From NCBI GenBank assembly GCA_014238945.1, contig JABAAB010000115.1, forward strand, positions 124,001-188,000: a DNA stretch of 64,000 nucleotides, given 5' to 3'. This document shows, piece by piece, positions 18,178 through 27,090 of the stretch. Under the pieces are notes generated by a model. That model was not told the origin of the DNA. It made no database searches and saw nothing but the letters and a program-made list of their open reading frames with translations. Numbering within the stretch: position 1 is the first letter of the stretch; each line of letters begins with the position of its first letter. Source of the stretch: Lysobacterales bacterium. GTDB lineage: Bacteria; Pseudomonadota; Gammaproteobacteria; Xanthomonadales; SZUA-36. The translations under genes and the position numbers were made by a program.

Positions 18178-19299
18178 ATGAGCGGCGCATATCTCAATAC
18201 CGAGACAGAATCAGGCAGGCTGTTGGTGAATGTCAGGGGTCAATGGACCTTTGATAATGTACTGGCGCTTGAATATGCAACGGCATCCGTGATTCCCGCA
18301 ACAGGTCAAAAGGTAACTTTCCAGTGTGCCGGTCTGGAGGAAATTGATATTGCCGGTGCCTGGGTGTTATACGACTGCACTGAGCAATTGTCCGTGTTGG
18401 GTATCAATTCCGAACTCACCGGATTCAAGGCCGCCCATTTCAAGTTTCTGCAACATATCATTGATGCCGCCGCGATCCGCGAATATGAAGAGCCGAGACC
18501 TGAACCCGGTCGGCGTGAAGTCATACATGATGCAATGGAGCGTTTGGGCAAGGCTTCCTCTTCACACATCGAAGACCTTGGTGAAATAGCGCGCTCAGTT
18601 CTCGACGGTGTGCGCCGCCCGTCATTGATGATCATTGGCGAAACCATCAGGCAGGTTTATCAAACCGGAGTACAGGCCATACCGGTGGTGGTGGTGATTA
18701 CATTCCTGATTGGAATTGTGACCGCCCACCAGGCTGCCGGGCAGTTGGAAAAGTTTGGCGCAACCGTGCTGGTGGTCGATCTTGTCAGTATTTCGATCAC
18801 GCGTGAAATGGGGGTGTTGCTGGCTGCGATCATGGTGGCGGGGCGTTCTGGAAGTGCATTCGCCGCCGCACTGGGTGTCATGAAACTCAACGAGGAAGTG
18901 GATGCCATGCGGGTACTGGGTCTCAACCCGAACCAGATGCTGATCATTCCCCGCATATTGGGGTTGATGATTGCATTGCCCATCCTGACCTTGTTTGCCG
19001 ACATAGCCGGTATCGCAGGCGGCGCCCTGATTGCAATATGGACACTGGGTATCGGTGGAGTGCAATTCATTGAGCGGGTGGCGTTCAGTACCGACCTTGC
19101 CGACTTTTACGTCGGTTTGGTCAAAGCCCCCATTTTTGCATTGCTGATCGCAGCTGTGGCTACCTTGCGAGGTATGCAGGTGCAGTCTTCTGCCGAGGAA
19201 CTGGGTCTGAAGACCACCACTGCCGTGGTTCAATCGATCTTCATGATCATCGTTGCCGATGCTTTTTTTGCAACTCTATTTACACGTATGGGTATCTGA
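18178..19299 (+). CDS. mlaE: MlaE-type ABC transporter permease with N-terminal STAS domain
   Basis: This 373-residue protein joins an N-terminal STAS-like domain (about 1-95, anti-sigma-antagonist fold) to an MlaE permease domain with about five to six membrane helices (from about 160). In it, the stretch ISITREMGVLLAAIMVAGRSG and the EVDAMRVLGLNP segment match the conserved cytoplasmic loop of MlaE. MlaE forms the membrane channel of an ABC system moving phospholipids between inner and outer membranes. E. coli MlaE has no STAS part (MlaB supplies it), so the fusion replaces a separate mlaB. It overlaps the ATPase gene by one base (TGATG). Confidence 0.93.
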   Translation: MSGAYLNTETESGRLLVNVRGQWTFDNVLALEYATASVIPATGQKVTFQCAGLEEIDIAGAWVLYDCTEQLSVLGINSELTGFKAAHFKFLQHIIDAAAIREYEEPRPEPGRREVIHDAMERLGKASSSHIEDLGEIARSVLDGVRRPSLMIIGETIRQVYQTGVQAIPVVVVITFLIGIVTAHQAAGQLEKFGATVLVVDLVSISITREMGVLLAAIMVAGRSGSAFAAALGVMKLNEEVDAMRVLGLNPNQMLIIPRILGLMIALPILTLFADIAGIAGGALIAIWTLGIGGVQFIERVAFSTDLADFYVGLVKAPIFALLIAAVATLRGMQVQSSAEELGLKTTTAVVQSIFMIIVADAFFATLFTRMGI

Positions 19300-20063
19300 T
19301 GGGCAACGTCATCACGGTCAGAAATCTCGTCAACCGATTTGGTGACCAGTTGGTACATGACCGACTGTCGATGGATGTGCGTCGTGACGAAATACTGGGA
19401 GTGGTCGGTGGTTCGGGTAGCGGCAAGTCGGTGTTGATGCGAAGCATCCTGGGTTTGCAAAGGCCCACCAGTGGAACCATCACGGTGTTGGGCCAGAAAA
19501 TTCGGTATCACAAACCGGGGCCCAGTCGTTGCTGGGGCGTACTGTTCCAGGGCGGGGCATTGTTATCCGGTCTTACGGTACAGGAAAACGTGGAATTACC
19601 CATTGCACTGCACTCGGATATGCCGGTGGAAACCCGTCATGAGCTGGCAAGCCTGAAATTGTTGATGACCGGTTTGTCACTTTCTGTCGCGGACAAGTAT
19701 CCCTCTGAATTGTCCGGTGGAATGCGTAAGCGAGTATCCTTGGCCCGCGCGCTGGCGCTTGAGCCCAGGATTTTGTTCCTGGACGAACCAACGGCCGGTC
19801 TGGACCCGATTGCAGCTACCGAATTTGATGCATTGATTACCTATCTGCACGATAATCTTGATCTGACCATCATGATGATTACCCATGATGTTGATAGCTT
19901 GTTCGGAGTCTGTAACCGGGTTGCCGTGCTGGTCGATGGAGGAATCGTGATCGGAAGTATGGACGAGATACTGGATTCAGATCATGCCTGGATCAAGAGT
20001 TATTTCGGTGTGCCGCGGGCAAAGAGGGCACGGCATACAGCGGGGGTATCGTATCGTGGGTAA
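19299..20063 (+). CDS. mlaF: MlaF-type ABC transporter ATPase
   Basis: This 254-residue ABC ATPase has Walker A GGSGSGKS near residue 37, signature LSGGMRKRVSLARAL, Walker B ILFLDEPTAGLDP and the H-loop MITHDVDSLF. The GGMRKR variant of the signature and the length are typical of MlaF, the energising subunit of the MlaFEDB lipid transporter. Translation is coupled to mlaE through TGATG, and its end overlaps the mlaD start by eight bases. No separate periplasmic MlaC carrier is encoded in this operon. Confidence 0.95.
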   Translation: MGNVITVRNLVNRFGDQLVHDRLSMDVRRDEILGVVGGSGSGKSVLMRSILGLQRPTSGTITVLGQKIRYHKPGPSRCWGVLFQGGALLSGLTVQENVELPIALHSDMPVETRHELASLKLLMTGLSLSVADKYPSELSGGMRKRVSLARALALEPRILFLDEPTAGLDPIAATEFDALITYLHDNLDLTIMMITHDVDSLFGVCNRVAVLVDGGIVIGSMDEILDSDHAWIKSYFGVPRAKRARHTAGVSYRG

Positions 20064-20985
20064 CAAAAATTTTGCCGTGGGTCTGTTTGTGGTGACTGCA
20101 CTGGTTGCGCTGATTGCCGGTACGATCTGGCTGACCGGCAAACAGGGCTCGGAAGCAACCGTCGACTACTCCATGTATTTCGAGAAGAACGTGGGAGGCC
20201 TGATGCTGGGTGGCCCGGTATTCTACCTGGGCGTGGAAGTTGGATCGGTCACGGCCATGACCATCATTCCCGGTAACCCGATGCGGGTCAGGGTTGATAT
20301 TCGGGTGCTGAAAACCGCGCCCATTGACGCAGGTACCTACGCCAGCCTCGCATTGCAGGGTATCACCGGTGTGGCAATTATTGGCCTTGGAGCCGATCCC
20401 GGGGTGCACGATCGGTTGTCCAGAACAGCTGATGAGGCAAATCCTGTCATCAAGGTGCGGGATGCCGGGTTCACCGCCCTGCTATCACAGGCACCCAAGA
20501 TAGTTGAACAACTGGACTCTGCACTGATAAAAATAAACCAGCTCTTTGGCGAGGAGAACCAGTTGCTCGTTAACGAAACCTTGAACGATATTTCGGTAAT
20601 TTCAGGTGCCCTGGCGGAGCGCGAAGATTCACTTCGGGATATACCGGTTCAGCTTGGTCTGGTCCTGCAGGATTTACGACGCACCCTTGAACAGATAAAT
20701 GCACTGGCCGAAGGCATTGAACCAGGTCTGTTGTCTGCTGTGACGAATATTGACCAGCTGGCCAATGATCTGTCGACGATGTCGCAACGTATGGAGCGTT
20801 GGACCGCTGATAACGACATTGAAATGCGTGCCTTTTTGGAAGATGGACTGGGTCAGCTGCCGGAATTGGTGTCAGATGCAAGAGCCACGCTTCGCGAAAT
20901 TGAAAAGCTGGTAAAGGAGTTGCGTGAAACACCTTCAAAACTGATTTACAAACCACTTGATGAATCTGTGACTGTGGAGCAATAA
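20056..20985 (+). CDS. mlaD: MlaD-type MCE domain protein
   Basis: I choose GTG 20056, inside the end of mlaF, because it has a GGGGG ribosome site 10 bases upstream and gives a proper N-terminus (VGNKNFAVGLFVVTALVALIAG, a membrane anchor). An earlier frame start at 19984 would add 24 unlikely residues. The MCE domain occupies about residues 40-125 (GLMLGGPVFYLGVEVGSV, LQGITGVAIIGL). A long helical tail of about 150 residues follows. MCE proteins form hexameric rings that pass lipids across the periplasm. The tail is longer than in E. coli MlaD and may form a needle like that of PqiB-type proteins. Confidence 0.9.
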   Translation: MGNKNFAVGLFVVTALVALIAGTIWLTGKQGSEATVDYSMYFEKNVGGLMLGGPVFYLGVEVGSVTAMTIIPGNPMRVRVDIRVLKTAPIDAGTYASLALQGITGVAIIGLGADPGVHDRLSRTADEANPVIKVRDAGFTALLSQAPKIVEQLDSALIKINQLFGEENQLLVNETLNDISVISGALAEREDSLRDIPVQLGLVLQDLRRTLEQINALAEGIEPGLLSAVTNIDQLANDLSTMSQRMERWTADNDIEMRAFLEDGLGQLPELVSDARATLREIEKLVKELRETPSKLIYKPLDESVTVEQ

Positions 20986-20991
20986 TCAGCC

Positions 20992-21585
20992 ATGAATCAT
21001 TCCAGAAAATTCAGGCTAATGTGTCTCATGCTGATGTTAATGATGGCAGGGTGCGGTGGACTGATACACAGCGATAAGCCGGCAGAAAGCACCTGGTGGC
21101 TGGAGCCTTTTACAGAAAGTTTGTCGCAGACTGAAGCTGGCCCGGCTGCGAAGATTGCCGTCAGGATAAGCGTGGTTCCAGGTCTTGATACCGACAACAT
21201 ATTGACGCTGTCAGATAATGCCCAACTCAATCATTACAGCGGTGCACGCTGGGCAGATCACCTGCCGGAACTTGTGGACTCATTGACCACAAGGACATTA
21301 CAGGCATCTGGTCGCTATGACGTGGTCGCAGGTCAAAGAGACAATCTTGCAGAAGACTGTGAACTGCGGCTTGAGGTACGGGAATTCTTCGCCCTGCTTG
21401 CACCTTCGGGTGATACCTCGTCCGTGCGCCTCGCCATGGATGGTGGTTACTGGTGTGATTCTGGTGAGCACCGGATGGTAAAGCTTGAAGCCTCAATACC
21501 GGTCTACGAACAAAATATGAGCAGCATTGTTAACGCATTTCAAACGGGCATGAACAGCGTAATGAGGGATCTGCTTCAACAATAG
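20992..21585 (+). CDS. ABC-type transport auxiliary lipoprotein (PqiC/DUF330-like)
   Basis: This 197-residue protein has a signal peptide ending in the lipobox MAGC (cysteine near residue 21), so it is lipidated. The body fits the PqiC-like auxiliary lipoprotein family: an early segment on protein expression (KIAVRISVVPGLDTDNILTL), then NAQLNHYSGARWADHLPELV, the usual 'arWa..lp.lv...l' region, and a C-terminal helix (FQTGMNSVMRDLLQQ). It starts six bases after mlaD. In the Pqi system such lipoproteins sit in the outer membrane as the receiving end of the MCE tunnel; I infer the same here. Confidence 0.87.
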   Translation: MNHSRKFRLMCLMLMLMMAGCGGLIHSDKPAESTWWLEPFTESLSQTEAGPAAKIAVRISVVPGLDTDNILTLSDNAQLNHYSGARWADHLPELVDSLTTRTLQASGRYDVVAGQRDNLAEDCELRLEVREFFALLAPSGDTSSVRLAMDGGYWCDSGEHRMVKLEASIPVYEQNMSSIVNAFQTGMNSVMRDLLQQ

Positions 21586-21620
21586 GTGTTTATTTCTGGT
21601 TGTATCTCTGGGAGCACAAA

Positions 21621-21652
21621 AAAAGGCCACCATGGTGACATGGCGGCCTTTT
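21621..21652. terminator. Bidirectional rho-independent terminator
   Basis: The sequence AAAAGGCCACCATG, a 4-base loop and CATGGCGGCCTTTT form a 14-bp stem with one mismatch, flanked by A- and T-runs. It lies between the convergent lipoprotein (ends 21585) and DUF3313-like (ends 21671) genes, so it can terminate both transcripts. Confidence 0.92.
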
Positions 21653-21670
21653 AAGATTTCTTGTGAAAAG

Positions 21671-22291
21671 TTATTCAGCGTGCGCCTGATCCAACGTTTC
21701 ACGCAGTTTCCGGCCCCATTTGCTGAACAGGCTTTTGACATTCGCGATGTGGTTTTCCCGGCTGAGTTCCTTGTATTCCTCACCGATGGTGCGCTCACCT
21801 TCGACCAGTATTAACAGTTCCCTGGTGCTGGAATCACGAAGTTCTGCCGAAACCACAACATCACCGGAACCCAGTGTTGATATTTCATAGTTACTGTCAC
21901 TGGATTGTGTGCCCGGCTTTACATAGGGCGTAATACTCAGAATTTCCACTTCAATTCGTAGCACGTCGTCACCGGACTCAGAGACCACGGGGTAGTTGCC
22001 ATTGGTTTCCAGTTCGGTCTTCATGGCATCCATGAATAACTGCTGAATTTGTGTGCGATCTTCCGGTTGAAATGACCATTCGTCCGGGTCATCCTGTTCC
22101 CAGGCCGGTTTCAGGACTTCGATGTTATCCAAATTTAAAGGAGCAACTTTTACCCTGGTGTACCCTGACAGATCGGTATCAGGCTTGACATAAGATGCTG
22201 GTGCGTTTGTTTCTGCAACCAATGTGCCGGTGAACAGCACCAGGACCAGGGCTGCGGTCAGCTTTTGGCCGACGGAAAAAACTTTGTTCAT
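21671..22291 (-). CDS. DUF3313-like exported protein
   Basis: This 206-residue protein has a clear signal peptide (LTAALVLVLFTGTLVAE) and a strong ribosome site (AAGGAG) before ATG 22291. The mature part fits the DUF3313 pattern: SGYTRVKVAPLNLDNIEV early, RTQIQQLFMDAMKTELE in the middle, then VLRIEVEILSITPYVKPGT and VVVSAELRDSSTRELLILVEG, and a C-terminal helix (SKWGRKLRETLDQ). Family function is unknown. Members are often lipoproteins, but no lipobox cysteine is visible here. It stands alone between terminator and zinc locus. Confidence 0.77.
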   Translation of the reverse strand: MNKVFSVGQKLTAALVLVLFTGTLVAETNAPASYVKPDTDLSGYTRVKVAPLNLDNIEVLKPAWEQDDPDEWSFQPEDRTQIQQLFMDAMKTELETNGNYPVVSESGDDVLRIEVEILSITPYVKPGTQSSDSNYEISTLGSGDVVVSAELRDSSTRELLILVEGERTIGEEYKELSRENHIANVKSLFSKWGRKLRETLDQAHAE

Positions 22292-22367
22292 GGATAACTC
22301 CTTACTATAAGAAAACTCTATGACTGTAGTTACAAGCTGAAAATCAGGCGCACACTATAGCATTTTG

Positions 22368-23129
22368 TCAGTTGTTTATTGTATGTCCGATCCAGAATCC
22401 TGCGGCAATTGCAACAAGTGCCATCGTCCACACGGTCACGGCGCCTGTGGGCAGATCAAAAATAGCTGACAGCACGATACCCACGGCGAAGGCAAGCGCT
22501 CCAATGAGGTAACCGTAAAAGAGTCGGTGCCCACCTTCAAGCCGGCGTGTTGCCAGTGCGGGAATAATCAGACTGGCGAACACCAGGTAAACACCCACGA
22601 GTTGTACAGAAGCGGTCACCACGAAAGCAAATATGATATAGAAGCCCCTATGTCCAATCTGCCGGTGCCATCTGAACCAGATCGACAACAGGACGGCATA
22701 CAGCAATGCAATGGGAATGAGGGACTTCCAGGTTGACCAGAGGATTTGACCAACCAGCAGATCCTTCAGATGTTCCGAGCCATGTGGATTCTCGGCCACC
22801 AACAGGATACTGCCGGTCGCGGCCAGCACGAACAGAATGCCGATGATGGGCTCCTGTGAATTTGGCCATCGTTTCTCGGTCCAGTTCAGACCGGCTGCGG
22901 CGATCAGTGCGGCCGTCACGGCCGATGCCTGCACAGCCCAGGTGATTTCCTCCCATCCCAATACGCCTGCGGCCAGCACACCCAGTCCCGCAATCTGTGC
23001 GATTGCCAGGTCGATGAAAATGATTCCGCGTTTAAGCACTTCCTGACCCAGCGGTACATGGGTGCTGAGTACCAGTAATCCAGCCACGATTGCAGGACCC
23101 AGGATGGTCCAGTCCAGCAGTTCCATCAT
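22368..23129 (-). CDS. znuB: Zinc/manganese-type metal ABC transporter permease
   Basis: This 253-residue protein has about seven hydrophobic helices with the ABC-3 permease pattern: GLLVLSTHVPLGQEVLKRGIIFIDLAIAQ near the N-terminus (the 'vplG..vl.rr..f.gdal.H' region), VTASVQLVGVYLVFASLIIPALAT and a final conserved block (LPTGAVTVW). These permeases import Zn or Mn. The gene starts 13 bases after znuA. No ABC ATPase gene is present beside it, which is unusual because znuC is normally in the same cluster. Confidence 0.88.
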   Translation of the reverse strand: MMELLDWTILGPAIVAGLLVLSTHVPLGQEVLKRGIIFIDLAIAQIAGLGVLAAGVLGWEEITWAVQASAVTAALIAAAGLNWTEKRWPNSQEPIIGILFVLAATGSILLVAENPHGSEHLKDLLVGQILWSTWKSLIPIALLYAVLLSIWFRWHRQIGHRGFYIIFAFVVTASVQLVGVYLVFASLIIPALATRRLEGGHRLFYGYLIGALAFAVGIVLSAIFDLPTGAVTVWTMALVAIAAGFWIGHTINN

Positions 23130-23142
23130 TCAGTCCGGCACT

Positions 23143-24048
23143 TCATTGTTTTCCTGCATTCAAAAGACGATCAAGAATATCATCATACAGGCTGAACAGG
23201 TCACTTGCCCCTGAGCTGCCACCCACGCTTAATGGCAACATGACCGCCGGGATGCCCGTTCTGTTCGATAACCATTCTGACGCCTTTTCACTCTGGTAAG
23301 GAGCGCGGATGATAAAATCCGCACCGCTCTCGTCGCGAAACTCATTCAACAATTTACCGAGATGCCCGGCTGTGGGTGGTATACCCGATATTGGTTCCAG
23401 CGTTGCCATCTCTTCCAGACCCAGCCAGTCCTGCAGGTATATCCATGACTTGTGGTGAGTAATGACCTTCTTACCCCGCAAAACCGCTCCCCTTTGCTGC
23501 CAGCGGTCAATGGCAGAGGACCAGCGCTGACTGAATTGTTCAAGGCCTGATGCATAGCGACCGGCATGAGGGGGATCCAGCCTGGACATACGCTCAGCAA
23601 GTGCCCTGGCGACCAGCAGGATATTGTGCGGGTTGACCTGAATGTGCGGGTTGCCCTCGGGGTGGACATCACCCTGGGAGCGGTCGTTGCCGCCGGTAGC
23701 ACCCAGGCGGTTTACCTGCAAACTGGCCTCCAGGTATCCTTCACTTCCCGGCATCACATCCGGGTTATTGCCTTTTCTCAGCAACATCGGCAACCAGCCA
23801 ATTTCCAGTTGCGCTCCACTGCATACCAGCAGGTCGGCCCGCCTGACCTTTGCGATCAGGCTGGGTCTGGCCTGGATATAGTGCGGGTCCTGCAGGGCGT
23901 TGGTTGCACTGCTGGTCTCGACCAGGTCACCGGCAATCTCTGTGGCCAGCGCCGCCCACTCTGGCTCACAGGCAAAAACCCTCAATTGTGCCTCGGTTAC
24001 CAGTGGCAGGAACAGTAAAACCAGGCCGGGAATGATGTGTTTTCTCAT
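23143..24048 (-). CDS. znuA: Zinc ABC transporter substrate-binding protein
   Basis: I start at ATG 24048, which gives a normal signal peptide (MRKHIIPGLVLLFLPLVTEA); the upstream ATG at 24084 adds 12 unlikely residues. The mature protein is a cluster A-I metal-binding protein: ligand histidines are expected in DPHYIQ, GNPHIQVNP and THHKSW, with a C-terminal acidic site. A short His/Asp loop (DVHPEGNPHIQ) replaces the long His-rich loop of E. coli ZnuA. It binds periplasmic zinc or a similar ion and delivers it to the permease encoded downstream. Confidence 0.9.
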   Translation of the reverse strand: MRKHIIPGLVLLFLPLVTEAQLRVFACEPEWAALATEIAGDLVETSSATNALQDPHYIQARPSLIAKVRRADLLVCSGAQLEIGWLPMLLRKGNNPDVMPGSEGYLEASLQVNRLGATGGNDRSQGDVHPEGNPHIQVNPHNILLVARALAERMSRLDPPHAGRYASGLEQFSQRWSSAIDRWQQRGAVLRGKKVITHHKSWIYLQDWLGLEEMATLEPISGIPPTAGHLGKLLNEFRDESGADFIIRAPYQSEKASEWLSNRTGIPAVMLPLSVGGSSGASDLFSLYDDILDRLLNAGKQ

Positions 24049-24064
24049 GAACTTTCCAATCCTG

Positions 24065-25438
24065 TCAGAAGGAATGTGCGCCATGGGCGCCTATGCTGAA
24101 TACATACTGCAGGCCCCACTGGTTATCGTCTTTGTCCCCCGCGCGGTCCTGTGTGTACTGGAGACGAAGACGGCTGAACTCGCTGTTTGACCAGTCTGCC
24201 ATGACACTGTATCGCTTCGGATTGCTGTTGCCCGGCATCAGCGCGGTGTCAGCGAAATCCATTGCAGGGTTATCTGAACTCAATGTGTCATAACGAATTC
24301 CCATACGCCACCGTGGCACTGGCTGGTAAACCGCCTGCATGTACCATCCGTCCTGGTCCAGGTTCCAGGGCAGCAAGCGGTCGTCCGGAAGACCGTAGCT
24401 GCCCTTCTCATTGCGGTGGATGTACTCGGTCTGGAACTTGAAATTGCGTTGTTTGTAATTACCGTTCGGGGCCCACTTCCAGACAAGCTCCGCCATCATC
24501 AGGTCTGAATCACCACTGAACAGGTAAGGGTCATCTTCATTACCAGCGGGTCTGTCATTGGAATCAGCGTGCAGGTAGGACAATCCTGCCTGCCAGCTGT
24601 GACTGAAACCGAGGTCACCACCAAGACGGGCCCGCAGCGTGTAAGCTCCTACACCCGAATTCACCGCACCACCGGACGGGTAACCCTCGCCACGGGTCAG
24701 CTCCGCGCCCAGTTCAAAATACAGCTCCGTGGGGGCAAGCCAACGCAGTTGAAGACCGTCATCCAGGTACTGGCTGCCGAGAAATACCTGGTAGGGAAGG
24801 GGTTGGTCCACAAAATCCCAGCTGTGCGCATGGTGGGTATTCAGGTAACCGATATTTGAAAAGAATCTGCCCAGGCGAAGTGACAGACCTGCTGGCATCT
24901 TCAGGGTCTCTATCCAGGCCTCCTCTATTTCTATACCGGCTTCGCCGTCCTCGATAACCAGGGGGGCGGTCAGCCACGCCGTGAACTTGTCGTCAACGTT
25001 GGCTGATATGTTGATTTCCACTTCACCCAGTGCCAGGCCTTCGGGTACCGGTCCGGCTTCGCCACCCAGTGGAAAACCCGGTATATGGTAGTCGTCGGGG
25101 TTATTCGAATAGCTCCAGCCCTGACCGTGAAAAATGACACCCAGGTCGGGATTGAAACCGGAATTGCCCCGGTCCCCGGTTGATGCCATATTCCCATAAC
25201 TTTCTGTGCCCGGGGAAAAATTCGCTTGCCCGTTGTCGGGTTGCGAAGAAGTGCCGGTCTGTTCTGCGGCATCCAGACGTTGTTCCAATTGTGCAATCCG
25301 GGACTCGTAATCCGTGCGCATACGCGCCAATTCATGCTTCAGAGCCTCGAGCTCGTTGGCCGGATCAGCTTGTGCCGGTGCCAGTGCTGGTATGGCCAGC
25401 AGGATAATCCATAAAATCCGAAGGGGTAAGATGCGCAT
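24065..25438 (-). CDS. Outer-membrane porin-like protein with N-terminal coiled coil
   Basis: This 457-residue protein begins with a signal peptide (ILWIILLAIPALAPAQA), then a heptad-rich segment (about 28-60: LEALKHELARMRTDYESRIAQLEQRLDAA shape), then a long region of alternating aromatic and polar residues typical of a beta barrel, and ends with YVFSIGAHGAHSF, a C-terminal Phe as in outer-membrane proteins. The coiled coil plus barrel layout resembles phosphate-selective or zinc-linked porins. Its place immediately upstream of znuA suggests passage of zinc across the outer membrane, as is seen in some zinc regulons, but this is inference. Confidence 0.82.
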   Translation of the reverse strand: MRILPLRILWIILLAIPALAPAQADPANELEALKHELARMRTDYESRIAQLEQRLDAAEQTGTSSQPDNGQANFSPGTESYGNMASTGDRGNSGFNPDLGVIFHGQGWSYSNNPDDYHIPGFPLGGEAGPVPEGLALGEVEINISANVDDKFTAWLTAPLVIEDGEAGIEIEEAWIETLKMPAGLSLRLGRFFSNIGYLNTHHAHSWDFVDQPLPYQVFLGSQYLDDGLQLRWLAPTELYFELGAELTRGEGYPSGGAVNSGVGAYTLRARLGGDLGFSHSWQAGLSYLHADSNDRPAGNEDDPYLFSGDSDLMMAELVWKWAPNGNYKQRNFKFQTEYIHRNEKGSYGLPDDRLLPWNLDQDGWYMQAVYQPVPRWRMGIRYDTLSSDNPAMDFADTALMPGNSNPKRYSVMADWSNSEFSRLRLQYTQDRAGDKDDNQWGLQYVFSIGAHGAHSF

Positions 25439-25509
25439 GACATCGCCTCCATTGTCAAAATTAGAAGTTGCATGTCAGCAAACACTCAACATGCAGATAA
25501 ATCGTTTTT

Positions 25510-25788
25510 TCAGGCCGCTGTCGGTGGGCCGCGGCTTGGGTGGTCAAAAATAGTGGTTGAGTTCGGTGGGGGGAGGGGACAGCCAGTCCACTGGCTTGTA
25601 AGCAGGATTACTGGAAATTCATTCTGGGAACCGGGGGTTACGCCACCCGCAGCGTTGGCATGGAAAACGCAAACCGCGCAGGATCCCGAATATGTTTGCT
25701 GCTGGTGGTTTGAATCGTGCTGGCCAATATTGAGATAACTTGCCGCTACCATCAATGTCAGCATGATACTGAGTCGTTTGTTGTTCAT
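25510..25788 (-). CDS. Small exported CxxC protein (DUF2946-like)
   Basis: I use ATG 25788, giving 92 residues starting with a signal-like hydrophobic stretch (RLSIMLTLMVAASYLN); an in-frame start at 25851 is possible. The mature part has CAVC followed by HANAAGG, a further Cys near the middle and the ending PSRGPPTAA. The CxxC and the Pro-rich RGPP-like tail are reminiscent of DUF2946 small periplasmic proteins that sit next to metal transport genes. It is upstream of the porin-znuA-znuB run in the same direction, so a metal-linked role is likely. I found no clear Zur operator upstream. Confidence 0.6.
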   Translation of the reverse strand: MNNKRLSIMLTLMVAASYLNIGQHDSNHQQQTYSGSCAVCVFHANAAGGVTPGSQNEFPVILLTSQWTGCPLPPPNSTTIFDHPSRGPPTAA

Positions 25789-26036
25789 AACACCCGCATT
25801 GTAGGGTATCGGGGTGCCGCCTGTCAGCCGATCGCAGGTACCTGAGTTCAAGTTAGGATGTCAGCATGGTTGCCTGAACAGATTTATTGGGGTTTCGACG
25901 AGCGGTTCAATAAATACGACAAATGTCGTAGACTTATTGGGATCAATTGACATAATGAACAGGTCAGGCTCGGAAAAAGAGTAAAGGGGTAGTGCAACAG
26001 ATAATTGCATTTTGGCAGCAAAGGGGATGGATCCCC

Positions 26037-26500
26037 ATGGGGAAAGATAGTAGCAATAACCGGTCGAGTCACCGGTTTTCAAAGTCTGTCGTCATTTGGG
26101 GTTTGATCGTAACAAGCGCCACGCTGGCAATGGCCCAGGACCCGGTGGGGCATTGGCCGTTGGACGAAAATTCAGGAAGCATCGCTAATGATGCCAGTGG
26201 CAACGGCAGTGACGCCAGTTTTCAGGCTGAGCCGGGCTGGCGTGCCGGAATTGTCGATGGTGCCGTGCTACTCGATGGAAGCACTGATTTCGCCGTGATA
26301 ACCGACAATGGCCCAGGTCATCCGCTGGATATTTCCGGGGCCATGACGGTTGCAGCCTGGGTGAACCCCAACTCGCTGATATTTGCCCAGCGAGAACATG
26401 GTGATCTGCAAAGACAACGCATTTGAATTCCGGATCAACTCACGTTTTGCCGGCACCTGCGATGTACGTCTGAACAATGCCGGTGGTAGCAAGATGCTGC
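26037..26500 (+). pseudogene. Remnant of a secreted LamG/concanavalin-like domain gene
   Basis: ATG 26037 has a purine-rich ribosome site and opens a protein with a signal-like hydrophobic stretch (VVIWGLIVTSATLAMAQ). A typical LamG domain start follows (VGHWPLDENSGSIANDASGNG, DGAVLLDGSTDFAVI, MTVAAWVNPNS). The frame is lost near 26380-26395: the next LamG strands continue in another plus frame (ENMVICKDNAFEFRINSRFAGTCDVRLNN). After about 26500 the similarity ends in unrecognisable sequence up to the VOC gene. The shift needs one added or two missing bases and is not in a homopolymer, so this looks like true decay of a truncated gene. Confidence 0.6.
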
Positions 26501-26669
26501 CGGAAATTCTGCGCTCAGTTCCACGGCAAACAAAAAGACCCCGGGTAAAAAACCCAAAGGAAGCTGCTCGCCCTAGCCCGGATACTTCAACAAGGATCCG
26601 GACCAGGCGGGTGGCTATTCTGGTTGACCGAATGACCGGACTTGAAGGAAGAATTCGATCGCCTTTGTT

Positions 26670-27017
26670 TCAAGGAACGACAGGGGTGTCACCGTCCATT
26701 TCCACCAGTCCCAACGGATTTCCGGCGGGGTCCCGAAACAGACCCAGTACCACAACGCCCGGCACCTCAAATCTTGGCACATCGACCGTGCCGCCATACT
26801 CATCAATCAGAGACAGACTGGCGGAAACATCGGGTACCCCCAGATACATTCGTTGCTCTGCCGGGTCTTTGCGAATAGCCCCCTTGAGGGGTGATGCAAG
26901 CGGGACATTCAATTGTCCGGTCTGATCCAACTCCCATTCAAAAACGGCCCGGTAGAATGATTTGAGCATCTTGTCATCCGGCCCTGCGATGTCAAAAAAA
27001 ACGATAGGTTGTGCCAT
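26670..27017 (-). CDS. VOC family (glyoxalase/bleomycin-resistance-like) protein
   Basis: The 115 residues form a single beta-alpha-beta-beta-beta VOC unit pair: PIVFFDIAGPDDKMLKSFYRAVFEW at the start and the typical ending VVLGLFRDPAGNPLGLVE. Homologues dimerise, bind a metal ion and act on small molecules. The metal ligands cannot be assigned with certainty (candidate Glu near the end, but no clear N-terminal His). Substrate unknown. It follows the beta-propeller gene in direction and borders the decayed LamG gene at its 3' end. Confidence 0.82.
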   Translation of the reverse strand: MAQPIVFFDIAGPDDKMLKSFYRAVFEWELDQTGQLNVPLASPLKGAIRKDPAEQRMYLGVPDVSASLSLIDEYGGTVDVPRFEVPGVVVLGLFRDPAGNPLGLVEMDGDTPVVP

Positions 27018-27090
27018 TGTCAGCTCCGTTTACTCTTTGCCGCGCGATGCCATGTCAGGCCCCATGTCAGTCATCGTGTCAGTCACTGTG

